A stretch of DNA of 64,000 bases from Ewingella americana ATCC 33852 (lineage in GTDB: Bacteria; Pseudomonadota; Gammaproteobacteria; Enterobacterales; Enterobacteriaceae). The DNA is taken from contig NZ_JMPJ01000018.1 in the NCBI RefSeq assembly GCF_000735345.1, positions 62,001 through 126,000 on the forward strand, given 5' to 3'. The position numbers and the translations under genes are program-made. Below are positions 34,710 through 45,300 of this stretch, in pieces. Every line of letters begins with the position of its first letter. Positions within the stretch are counted from its first letter, which is position 1. The notes under the pieces were generated by a model, which was not told the DNA's origin, made no database searches, and saw nothing but the letters and a program-made list of their open reading frames with translations.

Positions 34710-35758
34710 GTCTGGACACCGAAACCCCGCTGAAAATTCAGCAGTTACACCGGCTGCCCGACGATTTCTGGCCCCAGCGCCACGCCGCTCCTTGGCGCTT
34801 TGATCTGTTCCAACTGCTGCGCCGCCTTGATGCACAGGGCGGCCAGCGCTACCTGCTGGGGCGAGCGCCGCAGCCGCGCCACGAGTCATTGCGCATTGGG
34901 CAGCAGCCTTCGCTGGCCTTTGCGCCGTCGACGCTTGCCGAGGTCAGCCCGCGCCAAGGCAGCGAGCTGCATGATGTCAGTATTCTGAGTTTTGGCCTGT
35001 TTGGGCCGAACGGGCCGCTGCCGCTGCATATGACCGAGTACGCGCGCGACCGAGTTTTCCATCATCAAGACCGCAGTTTCACCGCCTTTGCTGACCTGTT
35101 TCACCATCGGCTGACCCTATTGCTGTATCGCGCTTGGGCAGATGCCCAGCCCACCGTGTCTCTGGATCGCCCCGGCGACCGGCCATTTGAGAACTACCTC
35201 GCCAGCCTGATTGGCATGGGGCAGCCCGCGCAACTGGCTCGCGGCAGCCTCAGCGCCCACTCGCGCTTTGCCGCCGCCGGGCACCTTAGCCGTCAGGCGC
35301 GCGACGCCGAAGGGCTGGAGAAGATCCTGCGGCTCTATTTCCAAGTGCCGGTGAAAGTGGTGCAAAACGTCGCGCAGTGGATGGCGATTGATCAGCGCGA
35401 ACAGGCGCGACTGAAGGCCGGACGCGGTATGCCGCGCTTGGGTGAGTCAGCCTTTCTCGGTGAAGCCGTGCGCGACGTGCAGCATAAAATACGCGTTGAG
35501 CTGGGGCCGCTTTCCCTCGATACCTATAACCAATTCCTGCCCGGTGAGCCAAAAGCCACCGAGTTGCGCGACTGGCTGCGGCAGTATTTCGGCATCGAAT
35601 TTTGCTGGGAAGTGCGCTTGCTACTGGCCAGCGAAGAGGTGCAGGGGAGCCGACTCGGCGCGGGCCAGCGGCTGGGTTACAGCTGCTGGCTGGGGTCGCA
35701 GCCTCGGCCGCAGGTGCGCGGCGATTTAACCTTCAGCCCAGAAAACGCATTGAGTTAA
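34706..35758 (+). CDS. tssG: Type VI secretion baseplate protein TssG
   Basis: TssG is the baseplate partner of TssF. The 350-residue protein contains PWRFDLFQLLRRLDAQGG, LRIGQQPSLAFAPSTLAEV, FGLFGPNGPLPLHMTEYARDR, FHHRLTLLLYRAWADAQPTVS and LSRQARDAEGLEKILRLYFQVPVKV, all typical. The ATG overlaps the tssF stop. A 96-bp gap separates it from clpV. Confidence 0.95.
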   Translation: MSLDTETPLKIQQLHRLPDDFWPQRHAAPWRFDLFQLLRRLDAQGGQRYLLGRAPQPRHESLRIGQQPSLAFAPSTLAEVSPRQGSELHDVSILSFGLFGPNGPLPLHMTEYARDRVFHHQDRSFTAFADLFHHRLTLLLYRAWADAQPTVSLDRPGDRPFENYLASLIGMGQPAQLARGSLSAHSRFAAAGHLSRQARDAEGLEKILRLYFQVPVKVVQNVAQWMAIDQREQARLKAGRGMPRLGESAFLGEAVRDVQHKIRVELGPLSLDTYNQFLPGEPKATELRDWLRQYFGIEFCWEVRLLLASEEVQGSRLGAGQRLGYSCWLGSQPRPQVRGDLTFSPENALS

Positions 35759-35854
35759 AGCCCGAACCGGCGGGTGCTTTCTTCTCTATCTCATTGGCAG
35801 ATATGACTTTTACGCCGATTTATTTCTTCAGACTACCAGCAAACGAGAAAAATT

Positions 35855-38473
35855 ATGTCAGAAATCAGCCGTGCCGTTCTGTTCGGTAAACTCGATACGC
35901 TGTTGTTCCGCTCGATGGAGAGCGCCACGGCTTTTTGTAAGCTGCGCGGCAACCCTTACGTCGAGCTGGCCCACTGGATCCATCAACTGCTTCAACATCA
36001 GGATGGCGATCTTCAACTGCTTATCCGCCACTTTTCGCTGGACGAGGCGCAGTTGACGCAGGACGTGATCGCCGCGCTAGATCGCCTGCCGCGCGGGGCC
36101 AGCGCCGTGGCCGATCTCTCTGAGCATATCGACAGCGCGGTGGAGCGGGCCTGGGTTTATGGATCGCTGAAATTCTCCAGCGGCAAAATTCGCGGTGGCC
36201 ATTTGCTGCTCGGCCTGCTGAACAGCTTCAACCTGACCAGCGTGCTGAAAGGCATTTCCCCGCAATTCACGCGCATCAATGCCGCGCTGCTGGCGGAGCA
36301 GTTCGACAGCATTCTTTCGGCCAGCAGCGAGGCGCAGCAGATGGCCGCGCTGTCCGATGACTCCGCTGAAAGCGCGCCGCAGGCAGCCAAAGGAACCTTG
36401 GCGCAGTACGCGCAAGATCTCACCGCGCGGGCGCGTGACGGCAAAATCGATCCGGTGGTGGGGCGCGACGACGAAATTCGCCAGATGGTGGATATTCTGA
36501 TGCGTCGCCGCCAAAACAACCCGCTGCTGACCGGGGAAGCCGGGGTCGGTAAAACCGCGGTAGTGGAAGGCTTGGCGCTGCGCATTGCCGCAGGCGACGT
36601 GCCGCCGCCGTTACAGGAAGTGCAGCTGTGGCTGTTGGACCTCGGCCTGCTTCAAGCGGGTGCCGGGATGAAAGGCGAGTTTGAGGCGCGTTTGCAAGGG
36701 CTTATCAATGAAGTGCAGTCCAGCCCGACGCCAATCATTTTGTTTATCGATGAAATTCACACCTTAGTCGGCGCGGGAGGCCAGCAGGGCACCGGCGACG
36801 CCGCCAACATGATGAAACCGGCTCTGGCGCGCGGTCAGCTGCGCACCATTGGCGCGACCACTTGGGCGGAATATAAGAAATACATTGAGAAAGACCCGGC
36901 GCTGACCCGCCGCTTCCAAACCGTGCAGATTCAGGAGCCGGACGAAGAGAAGGCGACGCTGATGCTGCGCAGCACCGTCAGCCCGCTGGAGAAGCACCAT
37001 CGCGTGCTGCTGCTGGACGAAGCCGTCAGCGCGGCGGTGCGCCTGTCTCATCGCTATATCCCGGCGCGCCAGTTGCCCGACAAGGCCGTGGCGTTGCTCG
37101 ACACCGCCTGCGCCCGCGTGGCGGTTAGCCAAAGCGCCCGCCCGGCACAGCTTGAGGATTGCTGCCATCGCATTGACGGGCTGCATGTGGAGCTGGAAAT
37201 AGCCGGTCGCGAGGCGCGCGTGGGCCTAAACAATGCCGAGCGAGTGGCTGAACTGCAAACCCAGCTGGCGGCGTTAGAAGAAGAGCGTCAGGCACTGGAA
37301 ACCCGCTGGGAGCAGGAGCGCACGCAGGTGGATTCCATTATCGCCCTGCGCGCCAAGCTGCACGACGCCGAAGAAGAAGCCATTCCGGCGCTGAAAACCG
37401 AACTTGAGGCCAGCCAGCAAGCGTTGAAAACCTTGCAAGGCGAAACGCCGCTGCTGTTTGCGGCGGTGGATGCCAACGTGGTGGCGACCGTGGTGTCTGA
37501 TTGGACCGGCATTCCGCTGGGCCGCATGGTGAAAAACGAAATCGACGCCGTGCTGCAACTGGCCGACACCCTGAATACGCGGGTTATCGGCCAGCGCCAC
37601 GGATTAGAGATGATTGCCCGCCGGGTGCAGACTTCCCGCGCGCGGCTGGACGACCCTAACAAGCCGGTCGGGGTGTTTATGCTCTGCGGCCCGTCGGGCG
37701 TCGGTAAAACCGAAACCGCGCTGGCGCTGGCGGAAACCTTGTACGGCGGCGAGCAGAACATTATCACCATCAACATGAGCGAGTTTCAGGAGGCGCATAC
37801 CGTTTCGACTCTGAAAGGCGCGCCTCCGGGCTATGTTGGCTATGGCGAAGGGGGCGTGCTGACCGAGGCCGTTCGCCGCCGCCCTTACAGCGTGGTGCTG
37901 CTGGATGAGATTGAAAAAGCCCACCCCGATGTCCATGAAATCTTCTTCCAAGTGTTTGATAAAGGCTGGATGGAAGATGGCGAAGGGCGGCTGATCGATT
38001 TTCGCAACACCCTGATTATCCTCACATCTAATGTCGGCACCCAGCTTATTAGTGGCCTATGTGCCGACCCTGAACTGATGCCGGAGCCCGAGGCGCTGAC
38101 CACCGCGCTGCGTGCGCCGCTGTTGGACGTCTTCCCGCCCGCGTTGCTTGGCCGACTACTGGTGGTGCCATATTACCCGTTAAGCGATGACATGCTGGCG
38201 ATGATCGTGCAGTTGCAGTTGGGACGCGTTAAACGCCGCCTGCTGGAGAACCACGGCATTGAGGCCAGTTTTGATGATGAGGTGATTGCGCAGATTGTTA
38301 AACGTTGTACCGAAGTCGAATCGGGCGGTCGCATGGTCGACGCCATTTTAACCAATACCCTGCTGCCGCAGATGAGCCAGATTTTGCTGTCGGCCTCGGC
38401 ACGCGATGAGAAATTCCGCCAGCTGCGCGTCAGCCTACAGCAGGGCGAGTTTCACTGTCAGTTTAAGGCATGA
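35855..38473 (+). CDS. clpV: Type VI secretion sheath-disassembling ATPase ClpV (TssH)
   Basis: This 872-residue AAA+ unfoldase disassembles contracted TssBC sheaths for reuse. An N-terminal Clp-N domain (about 10-150) is followed by a first AAA+ module with Walker A GEAGVGKT (227-234) and [17 protein letters not shown] coiled-coil middle domain spans about 430-530. The second AAA+ module has GPSGVGKT (612-619) and [23 protein letters not shown]. The C-terminal D2-small domain ends HCQFKA. Length and motifs match the ClpV1 class. Its stop overlaps the ppkA start by 4 bp. Confidence 0.96.
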   Translation: MSEISRAVLFGKLDTLLFRSMESATAFCKLRGNPYVELAHWIHQLLQHQDGDLQLLIRHFSLDEAQLTQDVIAALDRLPRGASAVADLSEHIDSAVERAWVYGSLKFSSGKIRGGHLLLGLLNSFNLTSVLKGISPQFTRINAALLAEQFDSILSASSEAQQMAALSDDSAESAPQAAKGTLAQYAQDLTARARDGKIDPVVGRDDEIRQMVDILMRRRQNNPLLTGEAGVGKTAVVEGLALRIAAGDVPPPLQEVQLWLLDLGLLQAGAGMKGEFEARLQGLINEVQSSPTPIILFIDEIHTLVGAGGQQGTGDAANMMKPALARGQLRTIGATTWAEYKKYIEKDPALTRRFQTVQIQEPDEEKATLMLRSTVSPLEKHHRVLLLDEAVSAAVRLSHRYIPARQLPDKAVALLDTACARVAVSQSARPAQLEDCCHRIDGLHVELEIAGREARVGLNNAERVAELQTQLAALEEERQALETRWEQERTQVDSIIALRAKLHDAEEEAIPALKTELEASQQALKTLQGETPLLFAAVDANVVATVVSDWTGIPLGRMVKNEIDAVLQLADTLNTRVIGQRHGLEMIARRVQTSRARLDDPNKPVGVFMLCGPSGVGKTETALALAETLYGGEQNIITINMSEFQEAHTVSTLKGAPPGYVGYGEGGVLTEAVRRRPYSVVLLDEIEKAHPDVHEIFFQVFDKGWMEDGEGRLIDFRNTLIILTSNVGTQLISGLCADPELMPEPEALTTALRAPLLDVFPPALLGRLLVVPYYPLSDDMLAMIVQLQLGRVKRRLLENHGIEASFDDEVIAQIVKRCTEVESGGRMVDAILTNTLLPQMSQILLSASARDEKFRQLRVSLQQGEFHCQFKA

Positions 38474-39906
38474 TGCCGTCAGTCACGAGAGAGTTGTCTA
38501 CTATGTCGGAAATGGATAACAAAAAATCAATGCCCAACGCCTTGCCGGTGGGTTATCGCTTTAATGAGTTTGAAATCAAAGAGGTTATTGGTGGCGGCGG
38601 CTTCGGTATTGTCTACCGAGCCTGGGATCACCAGTTAGAGCGCACCATCGCCATCAAGGAATTTATGCCTTCTTCGCTGGCGGTGCGCAGCGACGACCTC
38701 AATCTGGCGCTACGCAGTGAGCGTTTCAGCAAAACCTTTCACGCCGGGCTGAACAGCTTTATTCAGGAAGCGCGGCTGCTGGCGCGTTTTAACCACCCAA
38801 ACATGCTGCACGTGCTGCGCTTCTGGGTGCAAAACGACACGGCTTATATGTGTACCCAGTTCTACAGCGGCACCACGCTCTCCAACATGGCCGCGCAGCA
38901 CCCGGAAGTGATCAACGAATCCTTTATTCTGCGCGACCTTCTGCCGCCGCTGATTGGCGCTATCCGCCTGATCCATAACGAAGGCTACCTGCATCGCGAC
39001 ATCTCGCTGGATAACATTCAGATTCAGGCCAACATGCGTCCGGTGCTGCTTGATTTCGGCTCGGCGCGCAAAGCCATCGGCAACATGTCTGATGAAACGG
39101 AAACCATGCTCAAGCCGGGCTTTGCGCCTATCGAGCAGTACAGCGACGGTGACGAAAACGAGCAGGGCGCGTGGACCGATATCTATGCGCTGGGCGCGGT
39201 GTTGCATACGCTAATCACCGGCGCGCCGCCTGCCGTCAGCGTGGTGCGCAGTATTGAAGACAGCTACGTGCCGCTGGCACAGCGCCGCCCGGCGGGCTAC
39301 TCGCTGCCCCTGCTTCAGGCCATAGACCAGATGCTGTCGCTCTATCCGGCTGACCGTCCTCAGAATATGGACCAGTTGGTTGCGCTGCTGCAACTGGGCG
39401 ACGCCGACTCAGAGGAGTCGATGCTGGCGCGCAGCGGGCCGGGCACCATGCTGGTGCCGGTGAAAGCGGAAGAAGAAGCTGAAAAACCAGTGACGGCGCG
39501 ACGCTGGCTGCTGCCCGCGCTGGTGGCGGCAGGGGTGTTGGTCGGCATGGGTATCGGCGCGCTGCTAAGAAGCGGCGGCGGTGAGTCGGCTTCCAGCGCC
39601 AGCACTGCGCCCGCCGCTGAACCTGCGGCGACGACTAGCGCGCCAGCCACTAGCGAAGCCCCGGTGGCGCAGGCGCCTGTTGCTCCCGCCCCGGCCCCGG
39701 TTGCGCAGGTTTACCTCAAACTGCGTCAGGGCGACAAACTGACCCTGAATGGTCAAGAGCGCGCGGCAGTGCCTTCGGCCAACGGTTTTGCCAGCCTGAA
39801 ACTGCCTGCGGGCGACTACCAGATTGTCATTTCTAACAATGGCCAGCAGCGTCAGCAAAAAATTACTGTTGGCGACGAAGGGGTTTGGATCATCAACCCG
39901 CAGTAA
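38470..39906 (+). CDS. ppkA: T6SS serine/threonine protein kinase PpkA
   Basis: This 478-residue transmembrane Hanks-type kinase has a glycine loop GGGGFGIVY (41-49), catalytic Lys63 (IAIKEF), HRDISLDN with Asp177, and DFGSAR (195-200). An activation segment contains ETMLKPGFAPIEQY. One transmembrane helix (about 346-366) follows, then an Ala/Pro/Thr-rich periplasmic stretch and a small C-terminal domain. It should phosphorylate TagH in response to an envelope signal, opposed by PppA. ATG 38470 overlaps the clpV stop; ATG 38503 is an alternative 11 codons later. Confidence 0.93.
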   Translation: MMPSVTRELSTMSEMDNKKSMPNALPVGYRFNEFEIKEVIGGGGFGIVYRAWDHQLERTIAIKEFMPSSLAVRSDDLNLALRSERFSKTFHAGLNSFIQEARLLARFNHPNMLHVLRFWVQNDTAYMCTQFYSGTTLSNMAAQHPEVINESFILRDLLPPLIGAIRLIHNEGYLHRDISLDNIQIQANMRPVLLDFGSARKAIGNMSDETETMLKPGFAPIEQYSDGDENEQGAWTDIYALGAVLHTLITGAPPAVSVVRSIEDSYVPLAQRRPAGYSLPLLQAIDQMLSLYPADRPQNMDQLVALLQLGDADSEESMLARSGPGTMLVPVKAEEEAEKPVTARRWLLPALVAAGVLVGMGIGALLRSGGGESASSASTAPAAEPAATTSAPATSEAPVAQAPVAPAPAPVAQVYLKLRQGDKLTLNGQERAAVPSANGFASLKLPAGDYQIVISNNGQQRQQKITVGDEGVWIINPQ

Positions 39907-39967
39907 TCCCCCGTTCTTCTCCGCAGACGCCGTTCTGGCGTTTGCGGCTCGCTTTAAGAGGCTCTCT

Positions 39968-41911
39968 ATGTTTGACCGTATTACCGTAACCACCCCGGCG
40001 GGTGACGGCGCGCTGATGTTCTGGAAACTTTCCGGGATGGAAGTGGTTTCCCGCTCCTTTGCGCTGGATGTTGGCCTGTTAAGTACCGATGCACGCCTTG
40101 ATCGTAAAGGGATGCTCGGGCAGCCGATCACCATCAACATCCCGACTCAGGGGCTGACGGCGGCGCCACGCTATCTCAACGGCAAAATCACGGCGGTAAA
40201 CGTGCAGAGCAGCACCGAAGTTAACGGCACGCGCTACGCCATTTATACCCTGAAGATGGAGTCGGACCTGTGGCCGATGCTGCGCGACCGTAACCAGCGT
40301 ATTTTCCAGAACCAGCGAGTGCCGGACATCATCAAAACGGTGTTGAGCGAGTACGGCGTACATGTCGAAGATAAGCTGACCGGCGAGTATCGCAGCTGGG
40401 AGTATTGCGTTCAGTATCAAGAGAATAGCTACGATTTCATCTCACGACTGATGGAGCTGGAGGGGATCTACTTCTTCTTCAATCATGAGGCGGACAAACA
40501 CACGCTGGTCTTGATGGATGCCGCGTCGCAGCACCAGCCGTATCCGGGCTATGAGGAGATCCCTTATCACGTCAGCGAGTCCGGCGGCAGCACCAGCGAA
40601 GAGGGGATCAGCAAGTGGGCAATTAGCGAGCGCGTGACGCCGGGCATTTACAGCATCGACGATTACGACTTCCGCAAACCCAACGCTTGGCTGTTTCAGG
40701 CGCGGCAAAACCCGGCTTCACCGTCGCCGGGTCAGATTGATTACTACGAGTGGCCGGGGCGCTTTGTCGACCACAGCCACGGCGAGTTCTATGCCCGCAT
40801 TCGTCAGGAAGAGTGGCAGGCCGAGCATCAGCGCATTGACGCCGTCGGCACGGCATTAGGCATTGTGCCGGGCCATACCTTCACCCTCGGCAACCCGCCT
40901 TACGCCAGCGACAGCGGCGACTATTTGGTGGTCAGCGCCGCCTACACCTTGCAGGAAAACACCTATGCCAGCGGCAGCGGTGCCGAAAGCATTCATAACA
41001 TCAACTTCGTGGTTATCCCTGCCGAGACCACCTTCCGCTCGGCCCAGCGTACCGAATGGCCGCGCACTCACGGGCCGCAGACCGCGCGCGTGGTGGGGCC
41101 AAAAGGGGAGTCAATCTGGACCGATAAATATGGCCGGGTCAAGGTGAAGTTCCACTGGGACCGTCTGGCGAAGGGCGATGACACCAGCTCGTGCTGGGTG
41201 CGCGTTTCCAGCGCATGGGCCGGACAGGGCTTCGGCGGGGTGCAGATCCCGCGCGTGGGCGATGAAGTGGTTATCGACTTCATCAATGGCGATCCGGACC
41301 GCCCGATCATCACCGGGCGCGTCTATAACGAAGCCAGCATGCCGCCGTGGGTGCTGCCCGCCGCCGCAACCCAGATGGGCTTTATGAGCCGCAGTAAAGA
41401 CGGCACGCCGGACAACGCCAACGCCCTGCGCTTTGAAGACAAAAGTGGTTCCGAGCAGCTGTGGATCCAGGCCGAGCGCAACATGGATACCAACGTTAAG
41501 AATGACGAAACTCATTCTGTCGGCGGCAATCACACCATCAGCATTGAAAAAAGCTTCGAAAGCAAAGTCAGCGGGGAGTACGCCCAGCAGACGCAATACG
41601 CCCGCAGCGAGCTGGTCGGCACCGATTACATGCTGAAATCCAACGCCAACGTGGTGCTCGCAGCCAGCAGTGGCATCACCTTCGTCACCGGCGACAGCGT
41701 GCTGACCATGAACCCCAACGGCACCATTTCGCTCCAGTGTAAAAACTTCCAAATCAATGCCTCTGGGCAGGGAGAGATCAACACCGGCGGCACCCTTGAT
41801 TTGAACATTAACAAGCCAGCGCAAGCCCCTGCGGTATCACCTACGCCGGGCGAGATCGCGGCGGAAGTCAGTAACGTTTTTGCTAATAAAGATGCAGGGA
41901 GCAGTTCATGA
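39968..41911 (+). CDS. vgrG: Type VI secretion spike protein VgrG (TssI)
   Basis: This 647-residue spike protein has a gp27-like N-terminal region (FDRITVTTPAGDGALMFWKLSGMEVVSRSF, YCVQYQENSYDFISRLMELEGIYFFFNHE), a gp5 OB-fold (KYGRVKVKFHWDR, SCWVRVSSAWAGQGFGGVQIPRVGDEVVIDFINGDPDRPIITGRVYN), and a C-terminal beta-prism needle. No large C-terminal effector extension is present; the tail ends at about Ser647 after the needle. The frame opens upstream at 39824 inside ppkA, but ATG 39968 with AAGAGG is the natural start. VgrG is linked to EagR and Rhs by overlapping or adjacent frames, which marks the cargo. Confidence 0.95.
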   Translation: MFDRITVTTPAGDGALMFWKLSGMEVVSRSFALDVGLLSTDARLDRKGMLGQPITINIPTQGLTAAPRYLNGKITAVNVQSSTEVNGTRYAIYTLKMESDLWPMLRDRNQRIFQNQRVPDIIKTVLSEYGVHVEDKLTGEYRSWEYCVQYQENSYDFISRLMELEGIYFFFNHEADKHTLVLMDAASQHQPYPGYEEIPYHVSESGGSTSEEGISKWAISERVTPGIYSIDDYDFRKPNAWLFQARQNPASPSPGQIDYYEWPGRFVDHSHGEFYARIRQEEWQAEHQRIDAVGTALGIVPGHTFTLGNPPYASDSGDYLVVSAAYTLQENTYASGSGAESIHNINFVVIPAETTFRSAQRTEWPRTHGPQTARVVGPKGESIWTDKYGRVKVKFHWDRLAKGDDTSSCWVRVSSAWAGQGFGGVQIPRVGDEVVIDFINGDPDRPIITGRVYNEASMPPWVLPAAATQMGFMSRSKDGTPDNANALRFEDKSGSEQLWIQAERNMDTNVKNDETHSVGGNHTISIEKSFESKVSGEYAQQTQYARSELVGTDYMLKSNANVVLAASSGITFVTGDSVLTMNPNGTISLQCKNFQINASGQGEINTGGTLDLNINKPAQAPAVSPTPGEIAAEVSNVFANKDAGSSS

Positions 41912-42339
41912 GCCAGCCAGTACAGTTCGTCTTATCCGAAGGCACGCTAAATTTGCCGGGCGTGGTGCAGGACCAAAGTATCACGGTGCTGAGCTTGGCC
42001 GATTTGCGCGCCACGCTGGTGGCGACTCGCGACTGGAAAATCGCCGAGGACGAGGTGGACTCTTTTTTGCAGCAGCAACTGCAAAAGGTAAAACGCGACA
42101 TGAAGAAGTTCAGCGCGCAGTCTCCCGAGCCAACGACGCTGGGCCCGTGGCCCGCGCAGCAGGTGGCGATGCGCTTTGAAAATCAGGGCGTTGCAGTAGA
42201 ACAGAAGCTGCTGGTGGCGTGGGCGAAAGACCATCTGCTGGCCTTAACCTTCAGTGCCGCAGGCCAGTTTACTGAGCAGCAAACTCAGGCGTGGCAGGCT
42301 ATCCGGCAGGAGTTCGCTCCCTGCGTGGCGGAGGCGTGA
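41908..42339 (+). CDS. eagR: DUF1795 (DcrB-like) EagR-type effector chaperone
   Basis: This 143-residue protein of the DUF1795 family contains FVLSEGTLNLPGVVQDQSITVL, a central helix region (AEDEVDSFLQQQLQKVKRDMKKF) and strands LLVAWAKDHLLALTFSA. Such EagR chaperones hold the hydrophobic N-terminal segments of prePAAR Rhs effectors and load them onto VgrG. Its position between vgrG (4-bp overlap) and rhs (3-bp gap) is the standard arrangement. Confidence 0.9.
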   Translation: MSQPVQFVLSEGTLNLPGVVQDQSITVLSLADLRATLVATRDWKIAEDEVDSFLQQQLQKVKRDMKKFSAQSPEPTTLGPWPAQQVAMRFENQGVAVEQKLLVAWAKDHLLALTFSAAGQFTEQQTQAWQAIRQEFAPCVAEA

Positions 42340-42342
42340 TCC

Positions 42343-45300
42343 ATGGCAGATAAGGTTGCAGCGAGAATCGACGATCCGTTGATTCATAGTTCGCTGATCA
42401 GTGACTTTGTCAGCGGCGTGGTGGAAGGGGCCATTTACGCCGGGATTTTTATGGCAAGTACCGCCATGGTGGCGAGTGGCTTCGGCGTCGCGCTGGGTAT
42501 CGGCCTGACCATCGGCGCCATCGCCAACGGCTTTCCTGAACGCTGGGGCAATGCTGTCGGCGGGGCAGTAGATGACCTGCTCGGCGCGCTAGGCCTGAGG
42601 GGGCCGCCGGACGCCAAGATCTCCAGCGGCTCAGACAATGTGCATATCATGGGCAAACCTGCGGCCCGCGCGGCAGGCACGGTCGATCACCAGTTTCTCA
42701 ACGCGCCTGCCGGTGGCGAAGGAGAGGGCCCATCCGCATGGGAGATCGCGGCGGGTATGGCGGCAGGCATTGCCTCAACCGTGGCGCACCCGGGAGCCTT
42801 TTTCAGCGCGCTGGGGGATAAAATCAGCAGTACCACGGCATCGGACGTGGGGGGATTCTTCAGCAACCTGTGGAAAGACATCACCCAGCCGACCGTTGCG
42901 TCTGCCAGCCCTCATAGCTCGGCCGCCACCAAAGACGAAGTGGATTGTACAAAGCATAGCGACCCGATTTTCCTCGCCGAAGGCTCAAAGAAGGTGCTGA
43001 TTAACGGCCAGCCAGCGGCGCGCGACGGCGACCGCAGTACCTGCGAAGCCAAAATCGAAGTGGCCGAAGACCCGCGGGTGCGCATCGGCGGCGAAAACAT
43101 CGTGGTGCAGGATATTCGCAGCGGCAAAAATTTCCTCGCCTGGTTTATCGGCGGACTGGTAGGCGGTGGCGGATTGAAGCAACTGCTGACTCTCACGGAG
43201 AAAACTTTTAATCGCGTGGCAATAGGCAGACTTCTGCGCAGCGCTCCTTGTGCCATTGTCACAGCGGCTGTTGGTGAAGTCGTTGGCAGCGCCGCAGCGC
43301 AAGGGGTTGCGGGGGCAGCTCTTATTGCGTCGCAGGCCGTACAAACCTCCCATCCGGTGAATATCGCCACCGGCGCGAAGATCCTCGCCGGTGCTGAAGA
43401 CCTCGACTTCGTGCTCGAAGATCGCATCCCGCTTTACTGGCAGCGTGTTTACCATAGCCGCAATCTGGCGACTGGCCTGCTGGGTCAGGGGTGGATGCTG
43501 CCGTTTGAGACACGCCTGATTCGCTATCGCGCGGCAAATGGCGCGCTGCACTTCCTCTGGCGCGATATCTCTGGCCGCGAGCTGGATATGGGCGAGGTTC
43601 GTCCCGGTGATATCGTTCAATTCACCGAAGATGGCCTGACCCTTTACTGCACGCTGGACGGCGTGGTGGTGCTGCAAACCAGCGAAGGCGAACACCAGCT
43701 GTATGAGCCGGACCCGGCTCACGAAGGTGAATGGCGCATCGCCCGCATTTATGACCGCCACGACAACTGCCAGCATCTGACCTGGAATGACGCTGGTCAG
43801 CTAATTGCCATTGCTGGTGATAATGAGGCGATGTCGGTCGAGCTGAGCTATGAGTCCGAACATGGACGGCTGGCGGCGGTACACCAGATTGCAGCAGGCG
43901 AGCGCTATCTGCTGGTGCGCTATGGCTATAACGACGAGGGCCAGCTGGTTAGCGTCAGCGATGCCGATGAGGTGGTCACCCGACGTTTCAGTTGGGATCG
44001 CGCCAGCGACATGCTGGCTACCCACAGCTACGCCACGGGTTTGACCGTTCACTACGACTGGCAACCAGCAGCCGACAGCCGCTACTGGCGGGTTAACGCA
44101 TATCAGGTGCTCGACGCCCAGCAGCAGATCCTCGAGAGCTGGATCATTGATAGTGACGAGCAGGCCCGCAACGCCACCGTGACCTGCCTTTCCAGCGGCA
44201 GCAGCTTCCACCAGTGGGACGAGCTGTATCGCATCACCCGCTGGACGGATATGTACGGCGCCGAGTGGCAGTATGAATGGATGGATCAGGGTGAGCTGCT
44301 GCAAGCCACCATCGGCCCTGCGGGGGAACGCTGGGAGTATGGCTACGACCAGCGCGGCAACTTGAGTGCGGTGCGTAACCCGCTGGGCGACACTCGTCTG
44401 ACCGTCTGGCACCCGGTGTGGTCGCAGCCTGAGCAAGAAGTATTGGCCGACGGCGCGAGCTGGCGTTATGAGCACAACCTGCTGGGCGACGTGGTGAAGG
44501 TCACTGACCCGCAGGGCGGCGTCACCCAGTTGGAGTGGAACCCGCAGGGTGACTTGGTGTGCGAGACCGATGCGCTGGGCAACACCCATCGCTTCTGGTG
44601 GAACGAGCGCGGCCAGATGATTAGCGATGAAGACTGCTCGGGCTACCGCAGCCATCAACACTATGACGCAACTGGCAGACTGATGAGCGCCACTGACGCC
44701 GAGGGCAATACCACCTCTTGTCGCTGGAGCCGCGCGGGGCGCATTGAAGCTATCATTCGCGCCGACAACCGCGAGACTCACTACGAATATGATGCTTACG
44801 GGCAGCTGATCGGCGAGAACATCGACGGTTTCTCCGAGCGTAAACTGCAGCGCAACGTGCGCGGACAGGTGATTTGCCAGACCGATCCGGCGGGGCATCA
44901 GACCCGTTTCGACTATGATCGCTTTGGTCGCCTGACCCGGCTGATTAACCCAAACAATGACAGCTGGCTGTTTGATTATGACAGCGGCGAACGCCTGCTG
45001 GCGCAGACCGACTACGCCGGACGCCGTAAAAGCTACGGCTATGACGACCGCGGGCAGGTCACCTCTATCACTCAACAACCTCTGGCGCAGCACGGCGAAC
45101 CACTGGAGCCACTGGTTTCACATCTCGAATATGACCTGCTGGGCAGGCTTAGCGCGAAAAGCAACGCCGAGACTTACACTCGCTACCAATACGCGGCGCG
45201 CAACGTCACCGTACAGCGCACCGCGCACGGCAAACTTCGCGCCGCGCAGCAGCAAGGCGTAGAACCCGAGTGGGACGAGCAACTGAGCTTTACGCTGGAT

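Noticed and set aside
39824-39967. 48-residue N-terminal extension of VgrG
   Set aside because: It lies inside the ppkA coding sequence and ahead of a good ribosome binding site for the conserved VgrG start at 39968.
43801-45093. 430-codon minus-strand frame inside rhs
   Set aside because: It is the antisense of the YD-repeat region, and its apparent hydrophobicity comes from the repeat codons read backwards.
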